A DNA stretch of 64,000 bases from Morella rubra. Taxonomy: Eukaryota > Streptophyta > Magnoliopsida > Fagales > Myricaceae. Below the pieces are notes generated by a model. The model was given only the letters and a program-made list of their open reading frames with translations. It searched no databases and was not told the DNA's origin. The first letter of the stretch is position 1, and each line of letters starts with the position of its first letter. The stretch is from contig CM025849.1 in the NCBI GenBank assembly GCA_003952965.2, forward strand, positions 30,045,387-30,109,386, read 5' to 3'. Below are positions 34,428 through 44,309 of the stretch, piece after piece. The position numbers and the translations under genes were made by a program.

Positions 34428-36543
34428 TGTCACACCCTGAGCTTTTGTTTAACATCGCATACATTTTTCTATGAAAAATAAGTTTTGGGTTAGTAGTGCA
34501 TTATTGAATAAGCATATTGATTTCGTGGTGATTTGGAGATGAATTAGTACTTAATGCATTAGTTTCAAAACCTTGATTAGGGTTTGATTTAGTGAGATTT
34601 GAAGTTCACTAATGACCAATCTTTTACGCATGCTTTTGAGATGCATGTTTTCAGCAAGTAGGACGGGTTTTTGTCAAAAATCGTAATACTTGACTTTTAG
34701 TCAACTAGTAGGTCGAGCGTTTATCCACGAGTTTACAACTCAATTTTGGAGACATTATATTTTCTGGAAGCTAATAGGACATTTTATGAACATCGTTGGA
34801 TAATTGACGAAATTAGTGACTAAGCTAAGTGATTTCTATAGCCTTAGAGGATGAGGCTTAGCAGGGGTATTAAACACAAGGAATAAAGGCTAGAAAGCAT
34901 GAGGAATCAAGGCTAGAAAGCACGATGAAGCAAGGCTAAACCTAGAGAGCACGAAATGTAGAGCACCAGGTGAGTTTGCAGTGACTCGCCATGGCTACCT
35001 AGGAGAATTTTGGCCATAGCCTTGCCTTGCAGCTGCTATAGGTTGCTAGGTGTTGAGGGGAGGAGAATGTAGCCCTGTGACTCGCCTAAGCTAGCCTAGA
35101 TGGGCTGAAGATGTCGAAATGCAACCGGCCATGTTTTCCTATAAAAAGAGGTGAAATTCAGCCATTGTAGAGGACACCTTTCAGTTAGTATTTTGTGAGT
35201 TAAATATTGAGAGCAAGAGTGAAGTGAAGTGGGAGAAAGAGGAGGAAAGAATCTAGTGAAGTTTGGCTACATTGAGGCAAAGTTAGCTTGGTTATCTTCG
35301 ATTTCAATTCAAAAATCTTCAAAAAGATTGTTGTGAATCTCTTGTGTTTTCAAAATGATTCTGACATCTCTTGTTGTTCTTCGCGTTCTTCATGTTCTTG
35401 ATAAGGAAGGAGCTTGCGTTTCAAAATATTATCGTTTTTAAAGTTGGATTCGTTGTTAAGGAGTCTTTCAAACTTTGATCCATTCCTTTGTAAAATATTT
35501 CACAAATTATGTCTTTCAAAGCTTGAAAATATTCTTTGAAGGATTCTTTGTGATTCTTAAAACTCTATGTCATTTTGGTTGTGTGAAAATATTCATTATT
35601 TCTACATTGAGGTTAATCGAGTTTTAACGGTAAAATCAAGGTGTTGTTTTTCTTCATAATACCTATCATTTTCTCTTGAAAATGTCAATTGTTCTTTATC
35701 TTGAAAAATATGATTTCCAAGGAAAGTTTAATGGTTAAGGTATGACTTTTCATGCCTTGAAGACGTGACAGTAATGTGCACAGGAGGATGTGAACCACAT
35801 GTTGTCACATCTTGGTCGTATGCAGAAAGGTCTTAAATAAGGATGTATTTACTCTCGGAGTAATGTCGCATGCCGTATGCTATATATATCATTCTGGCCT
35901 AGGAATTCACTCTCGGAGTGATGCCGAAGGACAATGGTTGAAATTTTTAATTTGAGTCTTTTTCGTTATTTCATTTTCCATTATGTTGTGGAATTGATGA
36001 ATTAGTTTCTTCAATGTCTTATTCATGTTAAATGCTACTTGTTGCACTAACTACTGGCTTTACTGAGTCATTTGTACTCACCATTGTTTGTTAAATTATT
36101 ATAGGAGAAGGATATGATGTGCTTGGGCGAATTTACTAATACTTTGTCTCACAGGGTCTTAATTCTGAAGTTGGTTGTAAGGGTATAAGTTACTGACAAC
36201 CTAAATATCATTATAGAGAGTGTCCATAAGTGGATACGGATGGGGTCTCTTGACTTTGTCAACCTTAACGATAATGAGGATGAGGAGTAGGATACTCTAA
36301 ATTTCAAGACATAAGTAGTTTGTAAATATGTAGTTAATTGCTGCCGTGTTTTATAGTATGTACATAGACGGCAGTCTGGTACTCTTTTGTATTATAACAG
36401 TATGAATCAAAGGTCTTGTTAGTGTCTTGTACTTAGAGAACTTGTTGCTTTAATATCCTTTCACTGACCATAACCTCAATTTAACTACGACGTCCATTAC
36501 TATAAGATAGGGCTAGAGGTCTTCATGGTTCGGGCTATTACAA
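34428..36543 (+). mobile_element. LTR-C5: 3' LTR of the deleted plus-strand element C
   Basis: The LTR runs TGTCACACCCTGAGC .. GGGCTATTACA, 2116 bp, after a polypurine tract. TATAAAAAGAGG at 35140 is the TATA box; GAGTCATTTGTACTC at 36065-36079 is the small hairpin. By eye it is nearly identical to the inverse of LTR-C2. It directly abuts Tat-like RNase H at 36544, and no 5-bp duplication matches GAGTA before 30597. Confidence 0.9.
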
Positions 36544-36800
36544 TTAGTCTACCATCTGCCATTTGATGTTAAACTCCCTGAGCTCAACCAACCATTTTAC
36601 TAACCTTCCAAAGGCATTTGCTTTTCTCATTGTATGCCTCAAAGGTTGGTTGGTCATCACTACAACAGGATGCCCTAGGAAGTACGTTTGTAGCTTTTGT
36701 GCAGAGATCATTAGCGCCAACGCCAATTTATCTATAGGTGGATATCGCATCTTTGCCCCCTACAGCACTCGGCTGACATAATACATCGGCCATTGAATTC
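36544..36800 (-). pseudogene. Tat/Ogre-like gypsy: RNase H fragment
   Basis: The minus-strand frame 36750-36544 gives RYPPIDKLALALMISAQKL and HPVVVMTNQPLRHTMRK, then GRLVKWLVELREFNIKWQ. This RNase H, with NQPLR in place of the HKSLR type, is characteristic of Tat/Ogre elements. The C-terminal part, archaeal-type RNase H and integrase are absent because LTR-C5 adjoins. Confidence 0.8.
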
Positions 36801-37089
36801 GTTAACCATCCATACAAGTGCCGAGCTAATGGCTACCTTCGAAATCGTGAGGTATAATTATAGTGTTTCCCTGAGGTCTAGGGTGCTTAAGTGCGGCGGA
36901 GTTGCAAGGTATTGTTTCAATTATTCAAGAGCTTTCTGACATTCTTCCTCTCATTCAAAGGCTTTCTTAGTGTTCAAAAGAAGGAGAGGCATTTGCCTAT
37001 TTCCCGGGATATAGATCTTTTGAGGGCTATGAAATATCCCGTAAATCAGTTAAGCTCTTTGATGTTCTTTTAAGGGCTGTATACTTAGG

Positions 37090-37890
37090 AGTGCTTGGAT
37101 ATTCTCCGTGTTCACTTGAATCCCTCACTAGGATACCAAGAAGGCTGGGACTTCCCCGAGGCTAAGCCAAAAGGACATTTTGCAAGGTTTTGTTTCATCT
37201 TGTATTTTTTGAGTACGTCAAAGGTCACAAACAAGTCAGCTACGTGCACATGGACTTTTTTGCTTTTGACCAGTAGGTCATCGACATAGACTTCCATTTT
37301 TTAGCCTATCTGCTTTGTTGAACATCATGTTCACTGGCCTTTGATAAGTTGCTCTAGCATTTTTTTAGGCCGAAGGGCATTATTTGTTAACAGTACGTCT
37401 CTCGATCAGTGACAAACAAGGTGCACTCTTGATTAGAAATTTGCATCTTGATTTGATTATATCAGGAGAAAGCGTCCATGAAGCTTAATAGTTGGTGCCT
37501 GAGCGTACAATCTACCAAAGAACCAATTCACAATAGAGAAAAATAGCCTTTGGGCACACCTTATTCAGGTCTTTATAGTCCACAGACATCCTCAATTTAC
37601 TTTTGGCGTTTTTTACCATAACGACGTTAGCTAGCCATTTCGGGTAGTAAACTTCTTGGATGAACTTCAACTTTAAGAGTTTGCCTACTTCTTCCACGAT
37701 AGCTTTGCAAAGCTCAGGTGCAGAACTCCACTTTTGCAATATGACTGGCTTGACGTCAGGATGTATGTTCAGCCTGTGTACGATGACCTCAGGATCTATT
37801 TTTGGCATGTCTTCGTGGGACCATGCAAATACTTCATTGTTTGCTTGGAGGAAACCAATAAGAGCTCGTTTAGTTTTTTTTCTCATAAAT
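37090..37890 (-). pseudogene. Tat/Ogre-like gypsy: reverse transcriptase
   Basis: The minus strand 37886-37512 encodes ANNEVFAWSHEDMPKIDPEV, EEVGKLLKLKFIQEV and YPKWLANVVMVKNAKSKLRM with DYKDLNKVCPK. After frameshifts, 37297-37112 has the catalytic MEVYVDDLLVKSKK and LKKYKMKQNLAKCPFG. The Asp pair of YVDD is intact, but the frame is broken at several points. The gene order (RNase H left, protease right) fits the minus-strand element. Confidence 0.85.
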
Positions 37891-38415
37891 CAGAGCCTAT
37901 TTACACAACCCAATCTGAGGAGTCCTTCTAAAAGGGAATTTCTACTAGTCTCTCCATGGGTTGTGCTTGATTTTCTTCTCAAGATACCACCATCATTGTT
38001 TCCCCAGTGACTCGGGTGGCTAACAAATAGCACATCCTATCTTGTTCTTGATCCCCCATAACTTTCCAAACACTAGTCCTAATTTGGACTTTACCTTCAG
38101 GTGGTGTGTAGACACTACAACTTCTAGTTTATTCTAGGTCAACTGCTTGAGTATGACGTTCTATGAAGAAAGGCCTTCCAACACGAAAAATTTCACTGTG
38201 GTTGGCACGTGATGCAGGGATTCCCCCCAGTAAGTGGTGCATGGTTATGGTCCCTAAAGGGTATAGAAGGTTCCCAGTAAACCCCATCAGAGCAGCATCC
38301 ACAAGAGATATTTTTCCCTCCCCAACATCATCTGATCATAGGCCATTGTATAGAGGATGTCGGCCGAACTTCTTGTATTAATGAGAATTCGAAGAGTGTC
38401 TTAGTTGGCTATCTA
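37891..38415 (-). pseudogene. Tat/Ogre-like gypsy: aspartic protease
   Basis: Translation with stops gives INTRSSADILY where the family has (V/I)DNGSSADILY, so the catalytic Asp reads Asn and the Asn-Gly pair is lost. About 90 residues later are TVKFFVLEGLSS and VVVSTHHLKVKS, matching the SAYNAI..STYHLKMKF region of this protease. The plus-strand open frames here are shadows. Confidence 0.7.
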
Positions 38416-38701
38416 GATGGTCACGACGGGGTCATTGTGGGGGTATTGTATCCTAACAGCATCCTTAGAGATGAAGACAATCGGTTTTTTTTTGGTCGGG
38501 GGCAACATGGAGGCCACATTGTTGATTTCCTTGGCGTATGCTTTTTTGGACGAGTTGGAGGATCCTCTAGAAGCGAAACCCCACAAGATATCCTTATTTC
38601 TCAATTTGGCCTTAGGGGCGAACGTCTTTCCTCTCTTCCAGGCTTTTGGTTGCACACCTCGACTCCGTAACGATTTCGTCGGTGGAAGTAGTTGTTGTTC
38701 C
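38416..38701 (-). pseudogene. Tat/Ogre-like gypsy: gag-protease linker
   Basis: The minus strand encodes KKAYAKEINNVAS and PIVFISKDAVRIQYPHNDPVV, equivalent to the linker ending FSEEDA..HPHDDALV just before the Tat protease. It is cut at 38701 by Copia-2. The gag zinc region continues on the other side at 43805. Confidence 0.75.
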
Positions 38702-39177
38702 TGTTGGAAGAGGAGTTTACAACACAAAGGGAGTTAAGGCTTTAAGGTAAACAAATTTATGTGGAAGAGGTAATGAGGAGAGATATGGAAGAACACACTT
38801 CAATTTTTCAAACTTGGCTTGTATTGGCTTGTCTTGACTTTACTTAAATTTTCTTGACTTGTGTTGACATTTCATCTAAAATATCTAGATATTTCTATGA
38901 CACTTTCTAGAGAAAACACTTCTACTTATCTTTAAGATATTTTCTTAGAACTTTCTAGAAAGTTATTGATCTCTCCTACTCTAGAGATTTATATAATTCT
39001 CTAGAGAACTTCTTTGCTCTTCCTTTTTCTAGAGCACTATAGAACTTTCTAGAAAATATTATTTCTCCTCCTTTCCTCTAGAGATTTGTTGACCTCTCTA
39101 GAAGAGTTTCATGCTCCATTGGGCCAAGACTATGTTTGGAGCACATCTTAGGCCCAAATGAAGTTTAACTTTCAACA
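38702..39177 (-). mobile_element. 3' LTR of Copia-2
   Basis: Plus-strand ends are TGTTGGAAGAGG and CTTTCAACA (476 bp). A purine tract (minus strand GTTCAAAAGGGGA, 39178-39190) lies inside it. Compared with the 5' LTR it lacks roughly 160 bp, including the repeated TTGACTTG words and the TTTATATACG promoter-like segment. Confidence 0.9.
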
Positions 39178-39190
39178 TCCCCTTTTGAAC

Positions 39191-39800
39191 TTGATTTTGC
39201 TACTCCAAGGCGAGCTCTTAGATTGTAGAACACGTCATGCTTGAGTGGCTTTGTGAAGATGTCAGCAATCTGCTCCTGAGACTTAGCAACTTCAATTGCA
39301 CCTCCTTCTTTCCAATGCATTCTCTAATGAAATGATACTGTGTATCAATGTGCTTGCTTCTATCGTGAAATACTGGATTATTTGATAGAGCAAGTGCTGA
39401 CTCGTTGTCAACATAGATCACTATGGGTTCCTTTTGCGGAACTCCAAGTGTCTTCAACAAGTTCTTTAACCATAGCACATCACAAACACATGATGTGGCT
39501 GCAGCATACTTTGCCTCTCAAGTAAAGAGTGTCACTATCAGTTGCTTCTTTGAGCTCCAAGTGAATGTAGTACCAGTCAAATAGAATACAAATCCAGTGA
39601 TGCTCTTTCTATCATCCGTGTCTCCACCCCAATCACTGTCACTGTATCCAACAAGTTTGAACTCATTAGAGGGTGAATAAAATAAGCCATAGTCAAGTAT
39701 ACCTTTTATGTAGCGGAGGATTCTTTTAGCAGTCTTCAAGTGAGTCGTGGTTGGTGCCTCCATATAACAACTGATAAGTCCAACTCCAAATAGAATATTC
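39191..39800 (-). pseudogene. Copia-2: RNase H
   Basis: Two minus-strand frames make up the domain. 39763-39518 has LKTAKRILRYIKGILDYGLF, YSDSDWGGDTDDRKSITGF and FTWSSKKQ. 39478-39218 has VIYVDNESALALSNNPVFHD and RSKHIDTQYHFIRE. These cover the complete copia RNase H apart from a short damaged stretch at 39480-39520 where the catalytic Glu (TEAEY) is expected. Confidence 0.88.
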
Positions 39801-39813
39801 GGTCATGTGCATG

Positions 39814-41270
39814 TCAAATAATGTAAGCTTCCAGCAAGACTCTTGAAAAGAGTTGGATCCACCTTTTCATCATCTTCATGCTTCGACAGCTTGACTCCGC
39901 ATTCCATTGGAGTACACACAGGTTGCAGTCACTCATATTAAACTTCTTCAGAACTTCTTTTGCATATCCTTCTTGATATATGAAGATGCCATCTTCTCCT
40001 TGCTTCACTTCTATCCCAAGATAGTATGCCATGAGCCCAATGTCTATCATTTCAAATTCTCGAGCCATTGCCTTCTTAAATTCATTGATCATGCTCGAGC
40101 TATTAATTGTAAAGATCAAATCATCTACATACAAGGAAACCAATAATACATCTCCTTCTTCATTCACCTTCATATAAAAGGCATATTCTTGGGGGCACTT
40201 TGTGAACTTATTTTTTAAGAAATATTCATCGATTCGATGATTCCATGCCTTTGAAGCTTGTTTAAGGCCATATAAAGTCTTCTTCAATCTCAGGACTTTA
40301 TCTTCATGTCCTTTCACTATGTAGCCAAATGGCTGCTGCACATAGACTTCTTCTTCAAGGTGGCCATTTAAAAAAGCAGATTTTACATCTATTTGATAAA
40401 TCCGCCATTTATTTTGAGTAGCCAAAGAAATAATCAATCTTCTAGTTTCTAAACGAGCAACAAGAGCAAATACCTCTTCATAGTCAATGCCAAGGCATTG
40501 TTTGTAGCCTTTGGCAACCGATCGAGCTTTGTATCTTTCAACTTCTCCTTTGGCATTCTTCTTTGCTTTGTACACCCATTTGACTCCGATTGCTCTTTTC
40601 CCTTTAGAAAGTGTTGTTAGCTCCGACGTATCATTCTTCTCAATGTCCTTGATTTCTTCATTCATGGCACTGCTCCATCTTTTACTTTGAACTGCTTCCT
40701 TGAAGCCTATTGATTCACAACAAGCAAAAAGACAAAAAAGAGTGAGGTCATTTTGATTTTCTGTTACCTTATAGATTTCTTGCAATCTCCTCACTTTTGG
40801 CATCGTTTCTCTTGAGCTTTCTCCAAGCGAGGATGATGGCGATGAATCTTCTTGAGAAGATAATGCGGGAGATGAAGGTGGACTAGTGGGTTCTTGTTGC
40901 TCTTCAAGCTCTTCTACTTCTTCGTATAAAGGGAAGAAATCATAGTCTTTTGCCTGGAGTCCCCAATTCCATGCTCCTTCATCAAACTCGACATCTTTGC
41001 TTAGGATGATCTTCCCCTTGCTAGGACTATACAACTTGTAACCTTTGGAGCAAGGATCATACCCGATGAAGACATGCTTTTCACTTCTATCATCCAGCTT
41101 AGATCTCTTTGTATCTAGAACATTAGCATATGCAATGCTCCCAAACACTCGTAAATGGGAGATGTTTGGCTTTCTCCCACTCCATGCTTCTTGCGGTGTC
41201 TTGTTCCACACACTTCTAGTAGGCCACCGATTAGATAAATATATTGCACAATCAATAGCTTCAGCCCAAA
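39814..41270 (-). pseudogene. Copia-2: integrase C-terminus and reverse transcriptase
   Basis: A 465-codon minus-strand frame (41211-39814) contains WSGRKPNISHLRVFGSIAY and KHVFIGYDPCSKGYKLY from integrase. After an acidic Ser/Pro-rich linker comes reverse transcriptase: IGVKWVYKAKKNAKGEVER, YQIDVKSAFLNGHLEEEVY, TLYGLKQASKAWN and the catalytic SLYVDDLIFT. It is the longest uninterrupted coding stretch in the window, so Copia-2 is among the younger elements. The frame shifts near 39830, before RNase H. Confidence 0.92.
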
Positions 41271-41690
41271 ATTACTTGGGCATATTTTTGCTTTTCAACA
41301 TGCTGCGGGCCAAATTAAGAATGGATCTGTTCTTCCTTTCAGTAACACCATTTTGTGGTGATGAGTATGGTACCATCAATGGACAATAGATCCCATTTTC
41401 TTCACAATACATTTCAAATTCTTTCGACATAAATTCTCCACCTCTATCAAATCTCACGGCTTTTATGCTATAGCCACTCTCTTTCTCAACAAGGGCCTTA
41501 AATTTCATAAAGCCCCAAACACCTCTAGTTTTTATTTCAGAAAATAAACCCAAGTCTTTCTACTAAAGTCATCAATAAAAAGAACAAAATAATGGTTCTT
41601 ACCAAAAGAGTTTGGGCTGATTGGCCCACACACATCAGTATATCCTTCACATAATTGATCCTCATGGTTGATTTTGGGCAATCCTTTCAC
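41271..41690 (-). pseudogene. Copia-2: integrase catalytic core
   Basis: The minus strand encodes YTDVCGPISPNSFGKNHYFV with the first Asp, FIDDFSRKTWVYFLK, then a stop/frameshift near 41550. VRFDRGGEFMSKEFE carries the second Asp, and SPQNGVTERKNRSILN the Glu, so all three catalytic residues survive. The zinc-binding Cys pair and about 25 residues between CEG and TDVCGP are deleted compared with the usual copia arrangement. Confidence 0.88.
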
Positions 41691-42150
41691 CATTTTCTTC
41701 TTGCCCAACAATTTCAAGCCACCAAAATTAAGATGCCCAATTCTGAAGTGCCAAAGCCAAGATAAATCTTTAAAACATGCCTTTAGGCATTTAGCAACAT
41801 CACTATGAATGTTTAATGCAAACATTCTGTTGCTCGTCATTGGCACTTTGGCAATTAAATTATTCATTTGATCTCTTATTGAAAGATTATGATCTTTTAA
41901 ATGAATATCATAACCTTTCTCTAAGAGTTGTCCCAAACTCAAAATACTGTTCTTCATATTGGGCACATAATAGACATACAAAATAAATTCATGATTTCCA
42001 TTTTTAGATCAGATCAAGATTTTACCTTTTCCTTTCACGAGAACTTTGGATACATCACCAAAAGTAATATTTCCTTTCACTAACTCATCCAGTTCCACAA
42101 ACATATCATGCTTTCCACACATATGATTGCTCGCTCCAGTATCTTGTCTC
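41691..42150 (-). pseudogene. Copia-2: protease and GAG-pre-integrase
   Basis: Upstream on the minus strand is [10 protein letters not shown], the retropepsin active site, at about 42130-42100. GKGKILI, a stop, then YYVPNMKNSILSLGQLLEKG and LWHFRIGHLNFGGLKLL follow, equivalent to the GAG-pre-integrase domain. One premature stop lies at about 42008. Confidence 0.85.
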
Positions 42151-43138
42151 CACTTTCTGCTCTTTTATATGCCAACAATAGAGATGGTTGCTCCTCATTT
42201 TCTCTATTAGCATAATTAGATCTATCCTCCACTTTGTTAAAATTACTCCTGTACTCAGAAGCATAGTGGCCAAGCTTTTGACAATTAAAACATTTAACTT
42301 GAGATTTCTTGTACCTTTGTCTTCCATTTTGCCTTGAATTGTTTCCTTTTCCCCGACCTTTTGGAGAATACGAACTTTGGCTATTTTCTTCCTTCTTGAA
42401 TGCACCTCTTCCGCGACCTCAGCCATGTCGTCTTCCTCTTTGGCTTCTTTCACTACCAAAGTTTCTTTCTTTCACATTCAAGGTGAGTTTCGTTTCAAGA
42501 GCTTGATCTAAATGCTCTTCTTTTACCTTTTTCTTAAATCTTTCTTCATGGGCTCGTAGTGAACCCATGAGTTGATCAACAGTCATAGTATCTAGATCTT
42601 TAGATTTTTCAATAGCTACCACAATGTAATCAAATTTCGAATCTAAAGACCGTAATATCTTCTCAACTACTCGAGTATCATTCAAATTTTCACCATTCCT
42701 TCTTAGTTGATCCACAATAGCCAATACTCGAGAAAAGTAATTAGAAATTGATTCTGATTCTTTCATATGTAAAGATTCAAACTCACCTCAAAGAGTTTGG
42801 AGTCAAACTTTCTTTACCTTTTCAACTCCTTTGTGAGAGTTTTGCAAGATCTCCCACGCTTCCTTGCTACTTGATGCTCTTGCCACCTTCTCAAACATAC
42901 TCTCATCCAAAGCTTGATAGATGAGAGTGAAGGCCTTCTTGTCTTTCTTTCTCACACCTTTCAAACTATCCCTTTGAGCTTGGGATAGGGTGGCCTCATC
43001 TTGTGGCTTCTTGTAGCCTTTATCCACGATCTCCTAGACGTCGGGTGAACCAAGCAACGCCTTCATTCTAAGGCTCCAATTGTCATAGTTGTCTTTAGTG
43101 AGCTGAGGAACTTGGAAGGGAATCATTCCACTTGCCAT
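42151..43138 (-). pseudogene. Copia-2: gag
   Basis: The ATG at 43138 starts MASGMIPFQVPQLT, 19 bases inside the primer-binding site. A stop (TAG, probably from TGG) occurs near 43035. 43027-42803 continues with [20 protein letters not shown], and 42766-42419 with [19 protein letters not shown] and [15 protein letters not shown]. The zinc knuckle at about 42293-42245 reads CFNCQKLGHYASEY: the last Cys is Tyr. At least two frameshifts are present. The family's usual gag length is preserved. Confidence 0.88.
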
Positions 43139-43156
43139 CTTCTCACTACAACCTAG

Positions 43157-43168
43157 GCTTTGATACCA
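43157..43168 (-). other. Copia-2 primer-binding site
   Basis: The minus strand reads TGGTATCAAAGC (initiator tRNA-Met type), three bases from the 5' LTR. Confidence 0.88.
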
Positions 43169-43171
43169 GTT

Positions 43172-43804
43172 TGTTGGAAGAGGAGTTTACAACACAAAGG
43201 GAGTTAAGGCTTTAAGGTAAAGAAAATTTATGTAGAAGAGGTAATAAGTAGAGATATGGAAGAACACAATTCAATTCTAAAACCTGGCATGTATTGACTT
43301 GTCTTGACTTTACTTAACATTTCTAGACTTGTCTTTACTTTACTTAACTTTTCTTGACTTGTCTTGACTTTACTTTTCTTGACTTGTCTTGACTTTACTT
43401 AACTTTTCTTGACTTGTTTTGACTTTACTTAACTTGTACAAAGTGGTGGGGCTACATCCCTTTATATACGCTAACAAATTCAATCTTAGCTACACATTTC
43501 ATCTAAAATATCTAGATATTTCTATGGCACTTTCTAGAGAAAACACTTCTACTTATCTGTAAGATATTTTCTTAGAACTTTCTAGAAAGTTATTGATTTC
43601 TCCTACTCTAGAGATTTATAGAATTCTCTAGAGAACTTCTTTGCTCTTCCTTTTTCTAGAGCACTATAGAACTTTCTACAAAATATTATTTCTCCCCCTT
43701 TCCTGTAGAGATTTGTTGAACTCTCTAGAAGAGCTTCATGCTCCATTGGGCCAAGACTATGTTTGGAGCACATCTTAGGCGCAATTCAAGTTTAACTTTC
43801 AACA
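43172..43804 (-). mobile_element. 5' LTR of Copia-2
   Basis: Plus-strand ends TGTTGGAAGAGG and CTTTCAACA, 633 bp. It contains about five units of a roughly 30-bp repeat (TTGACTTGTCTTGACTTTAC) at 43291-43436 and a TATA-like TTTATATACG at about 43460. Flanks outside the two LTRs (GTTCC left, CTCCC right) are not a clean duplication. Confidence 0.9.
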
Positions 43805-44295
43805 CTCCCTAAAAATTCTTTGTCGAGTGTCCAAATTGCACTCCGATCTATGCTTCAGGGAGGCTCATTCTCCTCAAGCAATTGTGAACCTCCTCTAGAG
43901 GCACCCTCTTTGGATTAGAGCTCCAATTTGTCTCTTTAGACGAAGGGATTCATTTGTGTCATGGTCGTGATCGTGATCATCATGGAAGCCACAAAAACTT
44001 TTTGTTATCTCTTTTTGTCGAGGATGGATCTCATTCTTAGGGCCCACTAGAGATCGGGATAATCCTGAATCTCTATGAGTATTTTTCCCACAAAGCATTG
44101 AATATTGTAGACTGGAGTTTTGGGCAATCTACCTGGGGCTCATTTTTCTTTTTTTCTAAGAGTGGAGCCTTGTTGGTCACTACCTCCCTCCTCCTTTTGG
44201 TGGCTGCACCTGAGTTCATACGTCTCTATCTATGGCTAGTGAGGACCATGTGTTGTGCATTCACGTACTTTGAGTTTTTTCCATGAAGTCTCCGA
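43805..44295 (-). pseudogene. Tat/Ogre-like gypsy: gag zinc region
   Basis: The minus-strand frame 44098-43895 encodes KSFCGFHDDHDHDHDTNESL and LKRQIGALIQRG, the Tat-type FCRFHxDHGHDTEECxxLKxQIExLIRRG zinc motif. It continues the element interrupted at 38701. Upstream to 44295 the translation is gag-like (basic, repeated Lys/Arg) with stops. At about 44296 the element is cut by Copia-3. Confidence 0.85.
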
Positions 44296-44309
44296 AAGAT
44301 TTTTACATG

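Noticed and set aside
38163..38737. Several plus-strand open frames
   Set aside because: They are antisense shadows of the Tat-like gag-protease region read on the minus strand.
38697..43809. Target-site duplication for Copia-2
   Set aside because: Flanks GTTCC and CTCCC do not match; the duplication may have mutated, so none is claimed.
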